Shown: positions 17,362 through 26,653, counted from the stretch's first letter. The stretch is DNA of 55,261 nt from Ardenticatenales bacterium (GCA_020853525.1 JADYYS010000005.1:1-55261), one strand, 5' to 3'. Program-made: numbers and translations. Notes: generated by a model from the letters alone, not told the origin.

Positions 17362-18396
17362 ATGGCGGCGCAGCACGAGGTCGGGTTGTTCATCGACTTC
17401 GAGAACATTCGCTACGGCATGATCAACAACTTCGGCGTCGAACCCGACCCGCAGGCGCTGATGGAGAAGGCCCGGAAGTACGGCCCCGTTGCCGTGGCGT
17501 ATGCGTACGCCGACTTCACGCAGCACCCGGCGCTCTATCGACGCAAGCTCGAAGTGGCCGGCATCACGCCGCGCGACGTGCCCCGCCGCAGCCCCGACGT
17601 CGCCCACAAGTCGAGCGCCGACATGGCGATGCTGATGGACATCATCGACTGCCTGCTCGATCGGCCTTACGTCCAGACGCTCGTTCTCATGACCGGTGAC
17701 TCCGACTTCATCCGCGTCACGGCCCGCGCCCGGCACCGGTTCGGGAAGCACGTCGTGATCTCGGGCGTCCCGGGCAGCGTCTCGAGCGACCTCATCGAGA
17801 GCGCGGACGCATACGACCCCGTCGGCGAGCAGTTGGCCCCGGTCGCAGCGGCAGCGCCGCAGCCGGACGACGACGTGCGGCTCATCCAGCTCGTCGTCTG
17901 GTTGGCCAGCCATCGGCCGTACATGACGTTCGGGTTCATTCGCTCGCACGCCCTTTCGCCCCACCACGGCCTCGGGCTGACCGAGGATCAGGTCACCGAC
18001 CGGCTCACCGAGTTCAAGGACCGCGGGGTGCTGATCGAGAGCTATCGACCGACGGACGACGGACGAACGCTGCGGACGCTCGAGCTGAACGCCGACCACC
18101 CGGCCATCATGGCCTGCGCCGTGCTGCCGATGCCGAACTTCGAGGAGGGGCGCCTGACGCGCGGACTGGGCAGTGCCCCGGCCGACGAGGGCGGCGGCGT
18201 ACCCGCACCCGACGACGACGCGGACGGGCATCTCCCCGGCAACGGCGTGTGGACGGCATCCGACGGCACGACGGACAACGGGTCCGTCCGTGCGCCGCGC
18301 GTGGATGACCGGACGGGCGAGACCGCCGAGGCGGCGAGTGACGTGCATGTCCCCATCTCCGACGAAGCGACCGCCGGCGGAGCCGAGCCGGGCTAG
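17362..18396 (+). CDS. NYN-domain (PIN-like) ribonuclease, LabA/DUF88 type
   Basis: 344 residues. An N-terminal NYN domain (about 5-155) has the acidic residues expected of the PIN-like fold: VGLFIDFENIRYG, KSSADMAMLMDIIDCL and LVLMTGDSDFIRVT. A helical winged-helix-like region follows (about 170-240, RLIQLVVWLASHRPYMTFGFIRS...TDRLTEFKDRGVLIE), then a disordered acidic tail. NYN proteins are predicted metal-dependent RNases acting on structured RNA. It starts 82 bases after miaB with no clear promoter, so it may share the tRNA-modification transcript. The ATG at 17362 begins immediately before the first beta strand. The TAG stop falls inside copy B of the hairpin repeat. Confidence 0.9.
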   Translation: MAAQHEVGLFIDFENIRYGMINNFGVEPDPQALMEKARKYGPVAVAYAYADFTQHPALYRRKLEVAGITPRDVPRRSPDVAHKSSADMAMLMDIIDCLLDRPYVQTLVLMTGDSDFIRVTARARHRFGKHVVISGVPGSVSSDLIESADAYDPVGEQLAPVAAAAPQPDDDVRLIQLVVWLASHRPYMTFGFIRSHALSPHHGLGLTEDQVTDRLTEFKDRGVLIESYRPTDDGRTLRTLELNADHPAIMACAVLPMPNFEEGRLTRGLGSAPADEGGGVPAPDDDADGHLPGNGVWTASDGTTDNGSVRAPRVDDRTGETAEAASDVHVPISDEATAGGAEPG

Positions 18397-18461
18397 CACG
18401 CCGTCACTGCAGAATCTGGGGGCACCCCACTCTGGTGGCCACCACGAACGTGTTCAGTGGC
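18393..18461 (+). repeat. Post-gene hairpin repeat, copy B
   Basis: Begins at the stop codon of the NYN gene (gCTAGCACGC) and aligns without gaps to 15144-15212 at about 45 of 69 positions. The first 20 bases differ at only two sites. CCCCACT near 18425 can pair imperfectly with AGTGGCGGGG downstream, in the place where copy A pairs CCTCTGTC with GACAGAGG. Primary sequence differs in the arms while folding potential is kept. Confidence 0.6.
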
Positions 18462-18505
18462 GGGGTACCGGGCCGGCGGGTCGAATCGAGCTTAGCGAAG
18501 GCGCG

Positions 18506-18787
18506 CTACGGACGCCGAACGAGCGACGCAACGCCTGCGCGAACGCCCGCCCATGCCGACAGCGCGTCCACCTGAGGCGCGACGGCGGCACGCGTCTTGG
18601 TCTGCAGGATTTCGCGCAGTTGGTCGAGCTGGTCCGTGGCTCGGCCCATCGCCGGGGAGAGCGAGCGCTCGGCCATGCGCAGTACGCGCCACAGGCCGAA
18701 CAACACGGCGGCGATCACCGCATGGATGACGAACAGGCCGAGCAACAAGAACGTGGCAGCGACGTCGGCTGCGGTCGACAAGCTCAT
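18506..18787 (-). CDS. Small single-pass membrane protein with coiled-coil
   Basis: 93 residues. A hydrophobic segment at about 8-32 (VAATFLLLGLFVIHAVIAAVLFGLW) is followed by a predicted amphipathic helix (MGRATDQLDQLREILQTKTR) and a short basic end. The ATG at 18787 has GGAAGG eight bases upstream, which supports translation. No named family is recognised; it resembles short DUF948-like membrane-anchored helices only loosely. Divergent from the FG-GAP gene across a 14-bp tandem repeat array. Confidence 0.7.
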   Translation of the reverse strand: MSLSTAADVAATFLLLGLFVIHAVIAAVLFGLWRVLRMAERSLSPAMGRATDQLDQLREILQTKTRAAVAPQVDALSAWAGVRAGVASLVRRP

Positions 18788-18850
18788 CCCCGATCCTTCC
18801 GAAGACTCGGGCGACCGGCGAACGACAGCCGTCGACCGATGGACAGTAGT

Positions 18851-18943
18851 GGCGCTCCAGCTGAGGCGCGCCAGCTGAGGCGCGCCAGCTGAGGCGCTCC
18901 AGCTGAGGCGCTCCAGCTGAGGCGCTCCAGCCGAGGCGCCTCC
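18851..18943. repeat. 14-bp tandem repeat array, six copies plus a partial
   Basis: Unit GGCGCTCCAGCTGA at 18851-18864, 18865-18878, 18879-18892, 18893-18906, 18907-18920 and 18921-18934, then a partial GGCGCCTCC. Copies 2 and 3 read GGCGCG, and copy 6 ends CCGA. Each unit has a CAGCTG palindrome. The array sits between the divergent starts at 18787 and 19022, the right place for a multi-site operator, but no binding protein is known. Confidence 0.9.
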
Positions 18944-19009
18944 TAGTGTAGGGGACGCCGCCCCCGCGGGCCAACGGTCGCCGCGCGATGCTCCGGCCGA
19001 TGACGCTGC

Positions 19010-19015
19010 TATCCT
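19010..19015 (+). promoter_or_regulatory. Predicted -10 element for a leaderless FG-GAP gene
   Basis: TATCCT at 19010-19015 places initiation at about 19022, which is the A of the ATG itself. The -35 region is weak. No SD precedes the ATG, which fits a leaderless mRNA. Confidence 0.5.
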
Positions 19016-19021
19016 TGCCGG

Positions 19022-20941
19022 ATGCACACACGCTGCCACACGGTCGCATGGCTCGCCGGCAGCCTCGTCGCTGCGGTCGTCGCGCTGGCCGGCGCCCCGG
19101 CCGGCGCGACGACCGCGCGCGGTGTCGCCGACCTCGCGACCGCGGAACCGCGGACGGTCGATCTGGCCGCGGCCGACGCGTCGCTGACGGTCATTTCCGG
19201 CGCGCCGGACAAGGAGCAGCTCGGCAACGCCCTCGCGTTCGGCGATCTGAACGCCGACGGGCGCCGCGACCTCGTGCTCGGCGCGCACTGGGGCAGCACC
19301 GGCGGGCGCAACATCGTCGGTCGGGCATACGCCCTGTTCGGGCGCGAGGCGTGGCAACCGAATTACGACTTGGCACAGCAGATCCCCGGACTGTGGTCGT
19401 TCATGGGTGTCGGGCGGGAGGCGCGGATGGGGGTCAGCGTCGCGGCGGGCGACGTGTCGGGCGACGGACGGGATGATCTGATCATCGGCTCGCTGCTGGC
19501 CGACCCGTTCGATCAGGCGAACGCCGGCGCGGTGTACGCGATGTTCGGCGGCCCTTCGGCCGGCGGGCGGGTGGACTTCCTGAACCGTTCGCCCGATCTT
19601 TTGATCGCCGGCAACAGCACCGCGATGGGCTCCGATCAGCTCGGCACCGACGTCGTCGTCGGCGACTTCAACGGCGACGGCCGCGGCGACATCGCGGCCG
19701 CGGCCGTGTTGCGGACCGACTTCGAGGGTGCCGTGTTCATCTGGTTCGGCCCGTTCGGCAAGGGGCGGGTCATCAACATGCGCAGCGTGCGCCCCGATCG
19801 GTCGATCCTGGGCGCGGTCCCGCGCGGCTTCTTCGGCACGGCGCTCCTGGCCGACGATGTCGATGCCGACGGGCGAACCGACCTGATCGTCGCCGCCTGG
19901 AGTCCGCCGCCCGACCTCGAAGGGCCCACGGATGGCGGGGCGGTCCATGTCTTTCGCGGCCAGACGATCAGCGGCGCGACGGCCGACCTCCGCGCCACGG
20001 ACGCCGATGTGGACATCGTCGGTCCGGCGAAGGCGACGATCGGCGGATCGCTCAGCCTCGGCCAGTGCAGCTGTCATGGTCAGCCGATCGTGCTCGCCGA
20101 CCTCGACGGCGACGGCGTGCGCGACCTGGCCATCGGCGCGGCCCTGGACGACGGCCGACGCGGCCGGGTCTACGTCGTGCCGGGTCCGGTGCGCGGTCCG
20201 CGCATCGACTTGGCCCGTGCGCCCCACCTGACGCTGACGAGCACGCTGCCGGAAGGCAAGCTGGGCTGGTCCCTCGCGAGCGGCGAGCTCGACGGCGACG
20301 GACAGGTCGATCTCGTCGTCGCGCTGCCGTCCGCGTCGGTGAGCATCGACGGCGCCACGCGCGGCGAGGGCGGCATGATCCTCGGCCTGCGCGGGCCGCT
20401 GCCGATGACCGGCACGCTGGACGTGAACGCCGTCGCCGCGCTTCGCGTCCTCGGCGCGGATGTGAACGCCGGCGGGACCGGCGTCACCCTGGGCTTGGCC
20501 GACACGGACGGCGACGGCGAGGACGATCTGCACGCCGGCTTCTCGAATGCACCCGGCATGGGACGGCGCAGCGTCGGCGAAGCCTACATCGTGCTCGGTC
20601 CGGTCCTGACGCCGCCGCCGCGCCCGACGCCCCCATCGTCACCAACGGCTCCGACGGCTCCGACGGCTCCGACGGCTCCGACGGCAACCCCGACGGAGAC
20701 GCCGCCGTCGACGGCGGGCGCCACGGCGACGCCGACCGCCACCGAGGTTGACTTGACGCCCACCTCATCGGCTTCGGCCACATTGGCCGGCACCGCCGTG
20801 CCGTCGGCGACGACGGATGGTCCGGGCGCGTCTCGGACGCCGACCGATCCGGCGACCGCCGACGCGACAGCCACGCAGCGCCTCGATCGACGGATCGCAC
20901 TGCCGTTCGCGCTCCTCTATCGGCCGCGACGGCGCCCATAG
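19022..20941 (+). CDS. Secreted FG-GAP/integrin-alpha-like beta-propeller protein
   Basis: 639 residues. A signal peptide ([20 protein letters not shown], cleavage near AGAT) precedes seven FG-GAP blades, each with a calcium-binding DxDxDG-type loop: [77 protein letters not shown]. Seven blades match a complete propeller. A Pro/Thr-rich linker follows, part of it coded by four 9-bp repeats at 20645-20680 (Thr-Ala-Pro). The protein ends [17 protein letters not shown]. Probably an extracellular adhesion or binding protein. The start ATG coincides with the predicted transcription start. Confidence 0.88.
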   Translation: MHTRCHTVAWLAGSLVAAVVALAGAPAGATTARGVADLATAEPRTVDLAAADASLTVISGAPDKEQLGNALAFGDLNADGRRDLVLGAHWGSTGGRNIVGRAYALFGREAWQPNYDLAQQIPGLWSFMGVGREARMGVSVAAGDVSGDGRDDLIIGSLLADPFDQANAGAVYAMFGGPSAGGRVDFLNRSPDLLIAGNSTAMGSDQLGTDVVVGDFNGDGRGDIAAAAVLRTDFEGAVFIWFGPFGKGRVINMRSVRPDRSILGAVPRGFFGTALLADDVDADGRTDLIVAAWSPPPDLEGPTDGGAVHVFRGQTISGATADLRATDADVDIVGPAKATIGGSLSLGQCSCHGQPIVLADLDGDGVRDLAIGAALDDGRRGRVYVVPGPVRGPRIDLARAPHLTLTSTLPEGKLGWSLASGELDGDGQVDLVVALPSASVSIDGATRGEGGMILGLRGPLPMTGTLDVNAVAALRVLGADVNAGGTGVTLGLADTDGDGEDDLHAGFSNAPGMGRRSVGEAYIVLGPVLTPPPRPTPPSSPTAPTAPTAPTAPTATPTETPPSTAGATATPTATEVDLTPTSSASATLAGTAVPSATTDGPGASRTPTDPATADATATQRLDRRIALPFALLYRPRRRP

Positions 20942-20978
20942 CCGCGCGCCGCGCGTTCGACGCATCGGGAGGTTCTCC

Positions 20979-22994
20979 ATGGCCGAGTTCAGGGTCGTCA
21001 GCCCGTTCGAACCCGCCGGTGACCAGCCGACGGCGATCCGGCAGCTCGTGCGCGGCCTGCACGACGGCGTGCCGGCACAGACGCTGCTCGGCGCGACGGG
21101 CACGGGCAAGACCTACGTCATGAGCAAGATCATCGAGGCCGTCAATCGGCCCACGCTGGTGATGGTCCACAACAAGACGCTGGCGGCCCAGCTGTACGCG
21201 GAGTTCAAGGCGTTCTTCCCTGACAACGCCGTCTCGTACTTCGTCTCGTACTACGACTACTACCAGCCAGAGGCCTATGTACCCCGCACGGACACGTACG
21301 TCGAGAAGGACTCGACGATCAACGACGAGATCGACCGGCTGCGACTGGCGGCGACGAGCACGCTGTTCGAACGGCGCGACGTGATCATCGTCGCCTCCGT
21401 GTCGTGCATCTACGGTCTCGGCAGCCCCGAGGACTACGGGCAGGTCGTCGTGAAGATCCAGCGGGGCGAGGTGCGCGACAGGACGAAGATGCTGCGGCAC
21501 CTCGTCGAGATCCAGTACAACCGCAACGACTTCGACTTGCGGCGCGGCACGTTCCGCGTCCGGGGCGATACGCTCGAGATCCAGCCGGCGTACGAGGAGA
21601 CCGCGTACCGCGTGGAGATGTTCGGCGACGAGATCGAGCGAATCAGCCGGATCGACACGCTGACCGGCGAGGTGATGGCCGAGCTCGACACACTGGACAT
21701 CTACCCGGCTCGCCACTTCATCACGCCGAAAGAGAAGATGGCCCGGGCGATCGGCGATATCGAAGCCGAGCTGGCCGAGCGGCTGCCGGCACTCGAGGGC
21801 GAGGGCAAGCTCCTCGAGGCCCAGCGACTGAAGATGCGCACGCACTACGACCTCGAGATGCTGCGCGAGGTCGGTATGTGCAACGGCGTCGAGAACTACA
21901 GCCGCCACCTGTCCGGCCGCGCTGCCGGCGAGGCGCCGTGGACGCTGCTTGACTACTTCCCGGACGACTACCTGATCTTCGTCGACGAGAGCCACATCAT
22001 GCTGCCCCAGATCCAGGGCATGTTCCACGGCGACCGCTCGCGCAAGACGACGCTCGTCGACTACGGCTTTCGCCTGCCGTCCGCGCTCGACAACCGCCCG
22101 CTGACGTTCGACGAGTGGCAGGCGCGCGTACGCCAGATCATCTTCACCTCGGCCACGCCAAGCGCGTATGAGCTCACGCGATCCGGGACCCACGTGGCCG
22201 AGCTCCTCATCCGCCCGACCGGGTTGATCGACCCCGAGATCATCATCCAGCCGACCCGCGGCCAGATCGACGACCTCGTGGCGCGTGTGCGCGGCCGCGT
22301 CGACCGCGGGCAGCGGGCGCTCATCACCACGCTCACGAAGAAGATGTCCGAGAACCTGACGGAGTACTTGGCCGAAGTCGGCATCAAGGTGCAATACCTG
22401 CACAGCGAGGTCGAGACGCTGGAGCGGATCGAGATCCTGCGCGACCTGCGCAACGGCGTGTTCGACGTCGTCGTCGGCATCAACTTGTTGCGCGAGGGTC
22501 TCGACCTGCCCGAGGTCAGCCTGGTGGCCATCCTCGATGCCGACAAGCAGGGCTTCCTGCGGAGCGCAACGGCCCTCATCCAGACGATCGGCCGCGCCGC
22601 ACGCCACGTCGAAGGCACGGTCGTCATGTATGCCGACACGATGACGGACGCGATGCGGCGCGCGATCGACGAGACGGATCGACGAAGGGCGAAGCAGGCG
22701 GCGCACAATGCCGCCCACGGCATCACGCCCCGGTCGATCTCGACCTCCGTCCACGCGCTGACCGACGACATCGTGCGTGCGGCCGAGCCGGAGGGCGCGT
22801 ACGTCGTGCCCGAGAAGCTCGAGCGGGCGCAGCTCGTGTCCCTCGCGCGCGCGCTCGAAGCGGACATGCGCGACGCGGCCGAGCGCCTCGAGTTCGAGCG
22901 CGCGGCCGCGCTCCGCGACCAGGTGCGCGAGGTGCGCGAGGCCCTGGCGGCGCGCGGCGAAGCGCCGAGCAGGCGGCACGAACGACGGACGTAG
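20979..22994 (+). CDS. uvrB: Excinuclease ABC subunit B
   Basis: 671 residues, normal length for UvrB, the damage-verification helicase-like subunit of nucleotide excision repair. Walker A GATGTGKT is near residue 38. The beta-hairpin region is [21 protein letters not shown] in outline, with NDEIDRLR after it. Motif II is [10 protein letters not shown]. Motifs V and VI are [14 protein letters not shown] and [11 protein letters not shown]-terminal UVR motif ([20 protein letters not shown]) contacts UvrC/UvrA. The start ATG has GGGAGG six bases upstream. No uvrA or uvrC is present in the window. It follows the FG-GAP gene by 37 bases and could be read through from it. Confidence 0.98.
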   Translation: MAEFRVVSPFEPAGDQPTAIRQLVRGLHDGVPAQTLLGATGTGKTYVMSKIIEAVNRPTLVMVHNKTLAAQLYAEFKAFFPDNAVSYFVSYYDYYQPEAYVPRTDTYVEKDSTINDEIDRLRLAATSTLFERRDVIIVASVSCIYGLGSPEDYGQVVVKIQRGEVRDRTKMLRHLVEIQYNRNDFDLRRGTFRVRGDTLEIQPAYEETAYRVEMFGDEIERISRIDTLTGEVMAELDTLDIYPARHFITPKEKMARAIGDIEAELAERLPALEGEGKLLEAQRLKMRTHYDLEMLREVGMCNGVENYSRHLSGRAAGEAPWTLLDYFPDDYLIFVDESHIMLPQIQGMFHGDRSRKTTLVDYGFRLPSALDNRPLTFDEWQARVRQIIFTSATPSAYELTRSGTHVAELLIRPTGLIDPEIIIQPTRGQIDDLVARVRGRVDRGQRALITTLTKKMSENLTEYLAEVGIKVQYLHSEVETLERIEILRDLRNGVFDVVVGINLLREGLDLPEVSLVAILDADKQGFLRSATALIQTIGRAARHVEGTVVMYADTMTDAMRRAIDETDRRRAKQAAHNAAHGITPRSISTSVHALTDDIVRAAEPEGAYVVPEKLERAQLVSLARALEADMRDAAERLEFERAAALRDQVREVREALAARGEAPSRRHERRT

Positions 22995-23018
22995 GACGCA
23001 ACTCGGACCGCCAAACGT

Positions 23019-23047
23019 TTGACGGCCCACCGGGCGCCCCTTAGAAT
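23019..23047 (+). promoter_or_regulatory. Predicted promoter for the cytochrome c gene
   Basis: TTGACG (23019-23024), 17-base spacer, TAGAAT (23042-23047), nearly identical in design to the miaB promoter. The leader is about 33 nt and contains GAGGAGAGG before the ATG. Confidence 0.8.
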
Positions 23048-23086
23048 CCCGGCGCGTAATCAGCCGCGCGAGGAGAGGCACACCGC

Positions 23087-23659
23087 ATGTCCATGCAAGA
23101 CGACGACGCACCGTTCGAGGTGTTTCGCCTTGGGTACAAGCTGTTCGCATGGGCGAGCCTGTTCGCCACGCTCATCCTCACGGTTGCGATCATGCGAACG
23201 CTGTTCGTGACCACGCCGGACGGCACGGCGACGACGAAGGCGATGGCGCGCGTCGCCCCGACGCTGACGGCGCTCGTCTCGGGCCGCCCCACGCGCGATC
23301 CGAACGCGCCGGCGCCCATCGACCCGGCGGTGGTGGCCGCGAAGATGGCGCAGTGCGGCGCTTGCCACACGCTCGCCGCCCTCGGCTACTCCAGCTCGAC
23401 GTGCCCTGACCTGTCGAATGCGAGCACCAAAGCGGCCGAGCATCTCGCGTCCGCCGGGTACACCGGCAAGGCGGCGGCGGGCGACGTCGAGGCGTACCTG
23501 CGCGAGTCCATCCTGGACCCGAACGCTTACCTCGTGCCCGGCAACACGCCGAACCAGTACGGGCAACCGGGCAAGAGCATTATGCCCGCCAAGGGCGGCG
23601 CGAATCTGAGCGACGCCGACGTGGATTTGATCGTCGGCTACCTGATGACGCTCCGGTAG
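23087..23659 (+). CDS. Membrane-anchored monoheme c-type cytochrome
   Basis: 190 residues. An uncleaved N-terminal membrane anchor at about 18-40 (LFAWASLFATLILTVAIM) is followed by a linker and a cytochrome c domain. The heme-binding motif is CGACH (about residues 90-94), and the distal Met ligand is probably in KSIMPAKGG. The domain ends DADVDLIVGYLMTLR, the usual C-terminal helix of class I cytochromes. It probably carries electrons on the outer face of the membrane to an oxidase or similar complex. No other respiratory gene adjoins it, so the partner is unknown. It has its own consensus promoter. The second in-frame ATG at 23093 is also possible. Confidence 0.9.
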   Translation: MSMQDDDAPFEVFRLGYKLFAWASLFATLILTVAIMRTLFVTTPDGTATTKAMARVAPTLTALVSGRPTRDPNAPAPIDPAVVAAKMAQCGACHTLAALGYSSSTCPDLSNASTKAAEHLASAGYTGKAAAGDVEAYLRESILDPNAYLVPGNTPNQYGQPGKSIMPAKGGANLSDADVDLIVGYLMTLR

Positions 23660-23761
23660 CTCCGCGCACCGATCAGGCGGCCGCATCCGGCCTCCTTGTC
23701 CAAAGCCGAGTCGCGGCAGGGCGAAGCCGAATCCCCGCAGACCGCACGGCTAGCATGTGAA

Positions 23762-23811
23762 ACACAAGAGGAGGGCCGGCCGAATTGCATCGGCCGGCCC
23801 TCCTCTTGTGT
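23762..23811. terminator. Perfect 22-bp stem, bidirectional terminator
   Basis: Left arm 23762-23783 pairs perfectly with 23790-23811 around a 6-base loop (ATTGCA). The core is GAGGAGGGCCGGCCGA. It lies between the convergent cytochrome c gene and the secreted protein at 23908, about 100 bases from each. No long T-run follows, so it is either a high-GC intrinsic terminator or a transcript-protecting hairpin. Confidence 0.75.
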
Positions 23812-23907
23812 ACGATGCGGACAGGTCCGTTCGGATCTCACGCCCGACCGTGACGCTCGGGCCGTCGGGCCGGACGAGAGGCCGTCGGCCGCCGGTACCG
23901 GTCCGGC

Positions 23908-25182
23908 CTATCTGTACCCAATCGGCAGGTAGACGGCCAGCGGCGGGGGCGGCGGGGCCGTCGTCGACGTCGCGGTCGGCGCCCGCGTGTCCGTCGGTTC
24001 CGGCGTGGCGGTGTCCGTCACCTCACCTGCCGTCGGCGACGCGGACGGCTCGGGCGTGTCCGTTGGCGGGTCACCCGGCGTGGCAGGCCCCTCCGGCGTT
24101 TCCGTAGGCTCGGGCGTCTCGGACGGGCCGGGCGTGTCGGTTTCGAGATCGAGCGTCGGCGATGCCGTCGGCTCGCCCGGCGTCGGCACGGTGACGGTAC
24201 GGCCCGGGACGGGCGTCCACGTCGGCAGCGGGGGATCGAGCACCGCGCCGGGCTCGTTGCTGGACACGAGGACGATGTTGTCGATGAACACACCATTCGG
24301 GAACGTCTCCGGCAACGCCATTCCGGACACCGGACGCTCCGTCTTGAACACGAACTTGATGATCACCTCACGTCCGGCCAGCTGGTAGCACTTGGACGGG
24401 TCGTAGTGATCGCAAGCGTTGGTCAGGTCGATCACCGTCGGGTGATCGAACCAGTTTTCGGACTGACCGAACTGGGCTTCGAGGACGACCTGGCGGCGAC
24501 ACGGCTCGACGCCCTCGGGGATGCACAGCACGGCGAAGAGGCCGTCCTCCACCACGGCCGTCACCGGGTCGGGCAGGATCCGCGTGTTCAGCCAGATGTC
24601 ATAGTTCAGCTCGAGCTGCGAAGTCGTCTCCGGATTCCAGAACCGCAGGTCGAGGAGGAGTGCCGCTTCGCTCGACGCACCGTTCGGATAGCGGTCGCCG
24701 CACGCCTTCTTGCTGCCGTCGCGGCCGCCACCGATCGCCCAGAAGCTCTGGATGTCGCCCGCCTTGCGCGGCTTGGACGTGCACTGGCTCAGCGCCCACA
24801 TGTACTCGCCGAAGCGCGTCGGCGGGAGGTCGCTGTCGATGATCCAGAACCACTTCTGGTTGTCGATGACCTGGCCCTCGAAGTCGTCGATCAGCTGTTC
24901 GTACGCCCCGCCCTGCTGTCGGCCCAGCGGCCGCATGCCGTACGGCCGACCGGACGCGGCCTGCGATGCGGACTGGGCCGCCACCGCCCGGCGCGCCTGC
25001 TCAGCGAACGCCGCACCATGCTTGGCCTGTTGCTCGGCGAGCCATGGCCGGATATCGGCCGTCTCCGCCTCGTCGCGCTCCGTGATCGGCAGCGCCCGCG
25101 CCTCTCCGTTCGCGGTCGCCGCCGCTAGGGCGCCGAGCGCGCCGACGGCGACACACACCATGAACCAGCGAATGATCTTCAC
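23908..25182 (-). CDS. Secreted protein with Pro/Thr-rich tail and YLP end
   Basis: 424 residues. The GTG at 25182 is chosen because it starts a signal peptide (VKIIRWFMVCVAVGALGALAA) and is preceded by GGGAAGGGAA. The mature protein has a domain of about 240 residues (DDFEGQVIDNQKWFWIIDSD ... GVFIDNIVLVSS) whose opening DDFEG and closing FIDNI strands resemble jelly-roll, carbohydrate-binding-like or MAM-like modules. No catalytic signature is seen. A long Pro/Thr/Glu linker of about 110 residues follows, ending PPLAVYLPIGYR. Probably surface-exposed. It ends facing the cytochrome gene across a strong terminator. Confidence 0.85.
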   Translation of the reverse strand: MKIIRWFMVCVAVGALGALAAATANGEARALPITERDEAETADIRPWLAEQQAKHGAAFAEQARRAVAAQSASQAASGRPYGMRPLGRQQGGAYEQLIDDFEGQVIDNQKWFWIIDSDLPPTRFGEYMWALSQCTSKPRKAGDIQSFWAIGGGRDGSKKACGDRYPNGASSEAALLLDLRFWNPETTSQLELNYDIWLNTRILPDPVTAVVEDGLFAVLCIPEGVEPCRRQVVLEAQFGQSENWFDHPTVIDLTNACDHYDPSKCYQLAGREVIIKFVFKTERPVSGMALPETFPNGVFIDNIVLVSSNEPGAVLDPPLPTWTPVPGRTVTVPTPGEPTASPTLDLETDTPGPSETPEPTETPEGPATPGDPPTDTPEPSASPTAGEVTDTATPEPTDTRAPTATSTTAPPPPPLAVYLPIGYR

Positions 25183-25558
25183 AGTTCCCTTCCCTTCGGA
25201 TACGACCGGCGACATCCCAACCTGCGTCAAGCGTTCCCACCGAGCGCTGGCCCTGCCCGATCCCGCTTGCGCCAAGCCGCCCCAGGAGTGTGTCACGCGC
25301 GCGGCCCCGGGCGCATCCAGCGGGGACAAGGCGCACGCCAACCTCCGGGGGTCGGCAAACGCGGCGATTGTGCCACAGCGGCCGACGGCGGTACAGCGTT
25401 CGACCCCCTTCGGGTGAGCGGACGGTGAGCGCACGCGGACGATGCTGACAATTCTGCCATGCACCGCTGCATCCTCGAAACGGCCTGCGCGCATGGCGGG
25501 GGAGGGGCAATGCCGCGCCGCCGGCCGCGTGGCACCGCGACGTCGCTGTCGCGGCCGC
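25183..25558. other. 376-base gap without a recognised gene
   Basis: Lies upstream of the secreted-protein gene (minus) and downstream of the YchF-like gene (minus). On the minus strand a CACAAT-like -10 near 25375 has a weak TGTACC -35 at 17 bases. If used it would give a leader of about 190 nt for the secreted-protein gene. No riboswitch, tRNA or small ORF could be supported. Confidence 0.4.
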
Positions 25559-26653
25559 TCAGACGTTGAATCGCACGTGGAGGATGTCCCCGTCGGCCAC
25601 CACGTAGTTGCGGCCCTCCATGCGGTGCTTGCCGGCCTGGCGGGCGGCGTTCATTCCGCCGAGCGCCACGAGGTCGTCGTAGCTGACGACTTCGGCCCGG
25701 ATGAAGCCTCGCGCCAAGTCGGTATGGATCGTGCCCGCCGCTTCGAGAGCCGTGGCACCGATCGGGATCGTCCAGGCGCGCACCTCATCCTCGCCGACCG
25801 TGAAGAACGAGTGCAGCCCGAGGAGGCGGTAGCACGTTGCCAGGATCCGGGCTGCGCTCGTCTCGCCCACGCCGTATTCCGCCATGAACAGCGCCCGGTC
25901 GTCCGGATCGAGCTGGGCAATCTCCATCTCGATCCGGCCGCGGATGCCGACGACCGCGCTCTTGCGGTGGTCATAGGCCGGCAGCGCCGCGCCGGTGCCC
26001 GGCGGGGTGTCGCCGGTGTTCACGACGATGACGACCGGCTTGAGGGTCAGCAGCTGGAAGCCGCGGATGGGCAACAGCGTGGCCTCGTCGAGGTCGAGGT
26101 CGCGCGCCGGGATCGCGTCCTGCAAGCCGGCGTGCACGGTCTCCAACACGGCCTGCTCCGCCTCGTGCGCCTCGCGCTCGACCGGGCGGATCGGTCGGCG
26201 GAGCGTGTCGCGGATCTTCTCCAGCCGCTTCTCGACGATGACGAGGTCGCTCAGCAGCAGCTCGTTGTCCAGCATGGCGATGTCGCGCGCCGGGTCGACG
26301 CTGCCCTCGAGGTGCGGCACATCGGGGTCGTCGAACGCCCGCACGACGTGCAGCAGGGCATCGTTCAATGCTACGGTGTTCAGCAGTTCGCCGCTGAGCC
26401 CGCCCTCGCCCATGCCCTTCTGCAGGCCGCCGATATCGGCAAACGCCACGCGCGCCCGCGTCACCTTGCGCGGCTTGAACATCGCCGCGAGCACGTCGAC
26501 CCGCGGGTCGGGGACGTCGACGATGGCCCGCTGGATCGTGAAGCGCGTGCCGCCGCCGGCGGCATCGGGCACGGCGCCGGTCAGCGCGCCGAACAACGTC
26601 GTCTTCGAGCTCATCGGCAAGCCGATCACGCCGAACTGCATCACCTCAGCCAT
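25559..26653 (-). CDS. YchF/Obg-family P-loop protein with divergent G motifs
   Basis: 364 residues, usual length for YchF. The P-loop is GLPMSSKTTLFGAL where canonical YchF has GLPNVGKSTLFNAL, so Gly of GKS is Ser and the rest is shifted. The G3-like motif is FADIGGLQKGMGEGGLSG (canonical DIAGLVKGASxGEGLGN). The G4 position reads VVNTGD. The C-terminal half keeps the TGS-like end: AWTIPIGATALEAAGTIHTDLARGFIRAEVVSYDDL ... GRNYVVADGDILHVRFNV, the DUF933 signature of YchF. It is thus a YchF relative that may bind nucleotide differently. ATG at 26653; the second Met (residue 5) is an alternative. A promoter lies 90 bases upstream. Confidence 0.88.
   Translation of the reverse strand: MAEVMQFGVIGLPMSSKTTLFGALTGAVPDAAGGGTRFTIQRAIVDVPDPRVDVLAAMFKPRKVTRARVAFADIGGLQKGMGEGGLSGELLNTVALNDALLHVVRAFDDPDVPHLEGSVDPARDIAMLDNELLLSDLVIVEKRLEKIRDTLRRPIRPVEREAHEAEQAVLETVHAGLQDAIPARDLDLDEATLLPIRGFQLLTLKPVVIVVNTGDTPPGTGAALPAYDHRKSAVVGIRGRIEMEIAQLDPDDRALFMAEYGVGETSAARILATCYRLLGLHSFFTVGEDEVRAWTIPIGATALEAAGTIHTDLARGFIRAEVVSYDDLVALGGMNAARQAGKHRMEGRNYVVADGDILHVRFNV

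Noticed and set aside
18851-18943. CRISPR array
   Set aside because: The repeats are directly contiguous 14-mers without spacers and no cas gene is nearby.
18488-19049. A 185-residue minus-strand frame reading through the 14-bp repeats
   Set aside because: It translates the tandem repeat as SAGAPQLER-type periodic sequence in the wrong frame for the small membrane protein, which has its own SD and transmembrane segment.
20645-20680. Regulatory tandem repeat
   Set aside because: The 9-bp repeat is in frame and codes Thr-Ala-Pro in the linker of the FG-GAP protein; it is a coding repeat.
20484-23150. An 888-residue minus-strand frame across uvrB
   Set aside because: uvrB on the plus strand is unmistakable; the antisense product is compositionally biased shadow sequence.
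25183-25558. Riboswitch in the long gap before the secreted protein gene
   Set aside because: No recognised aptamer core or terminator/anti-terminator pair could be identified by eye.
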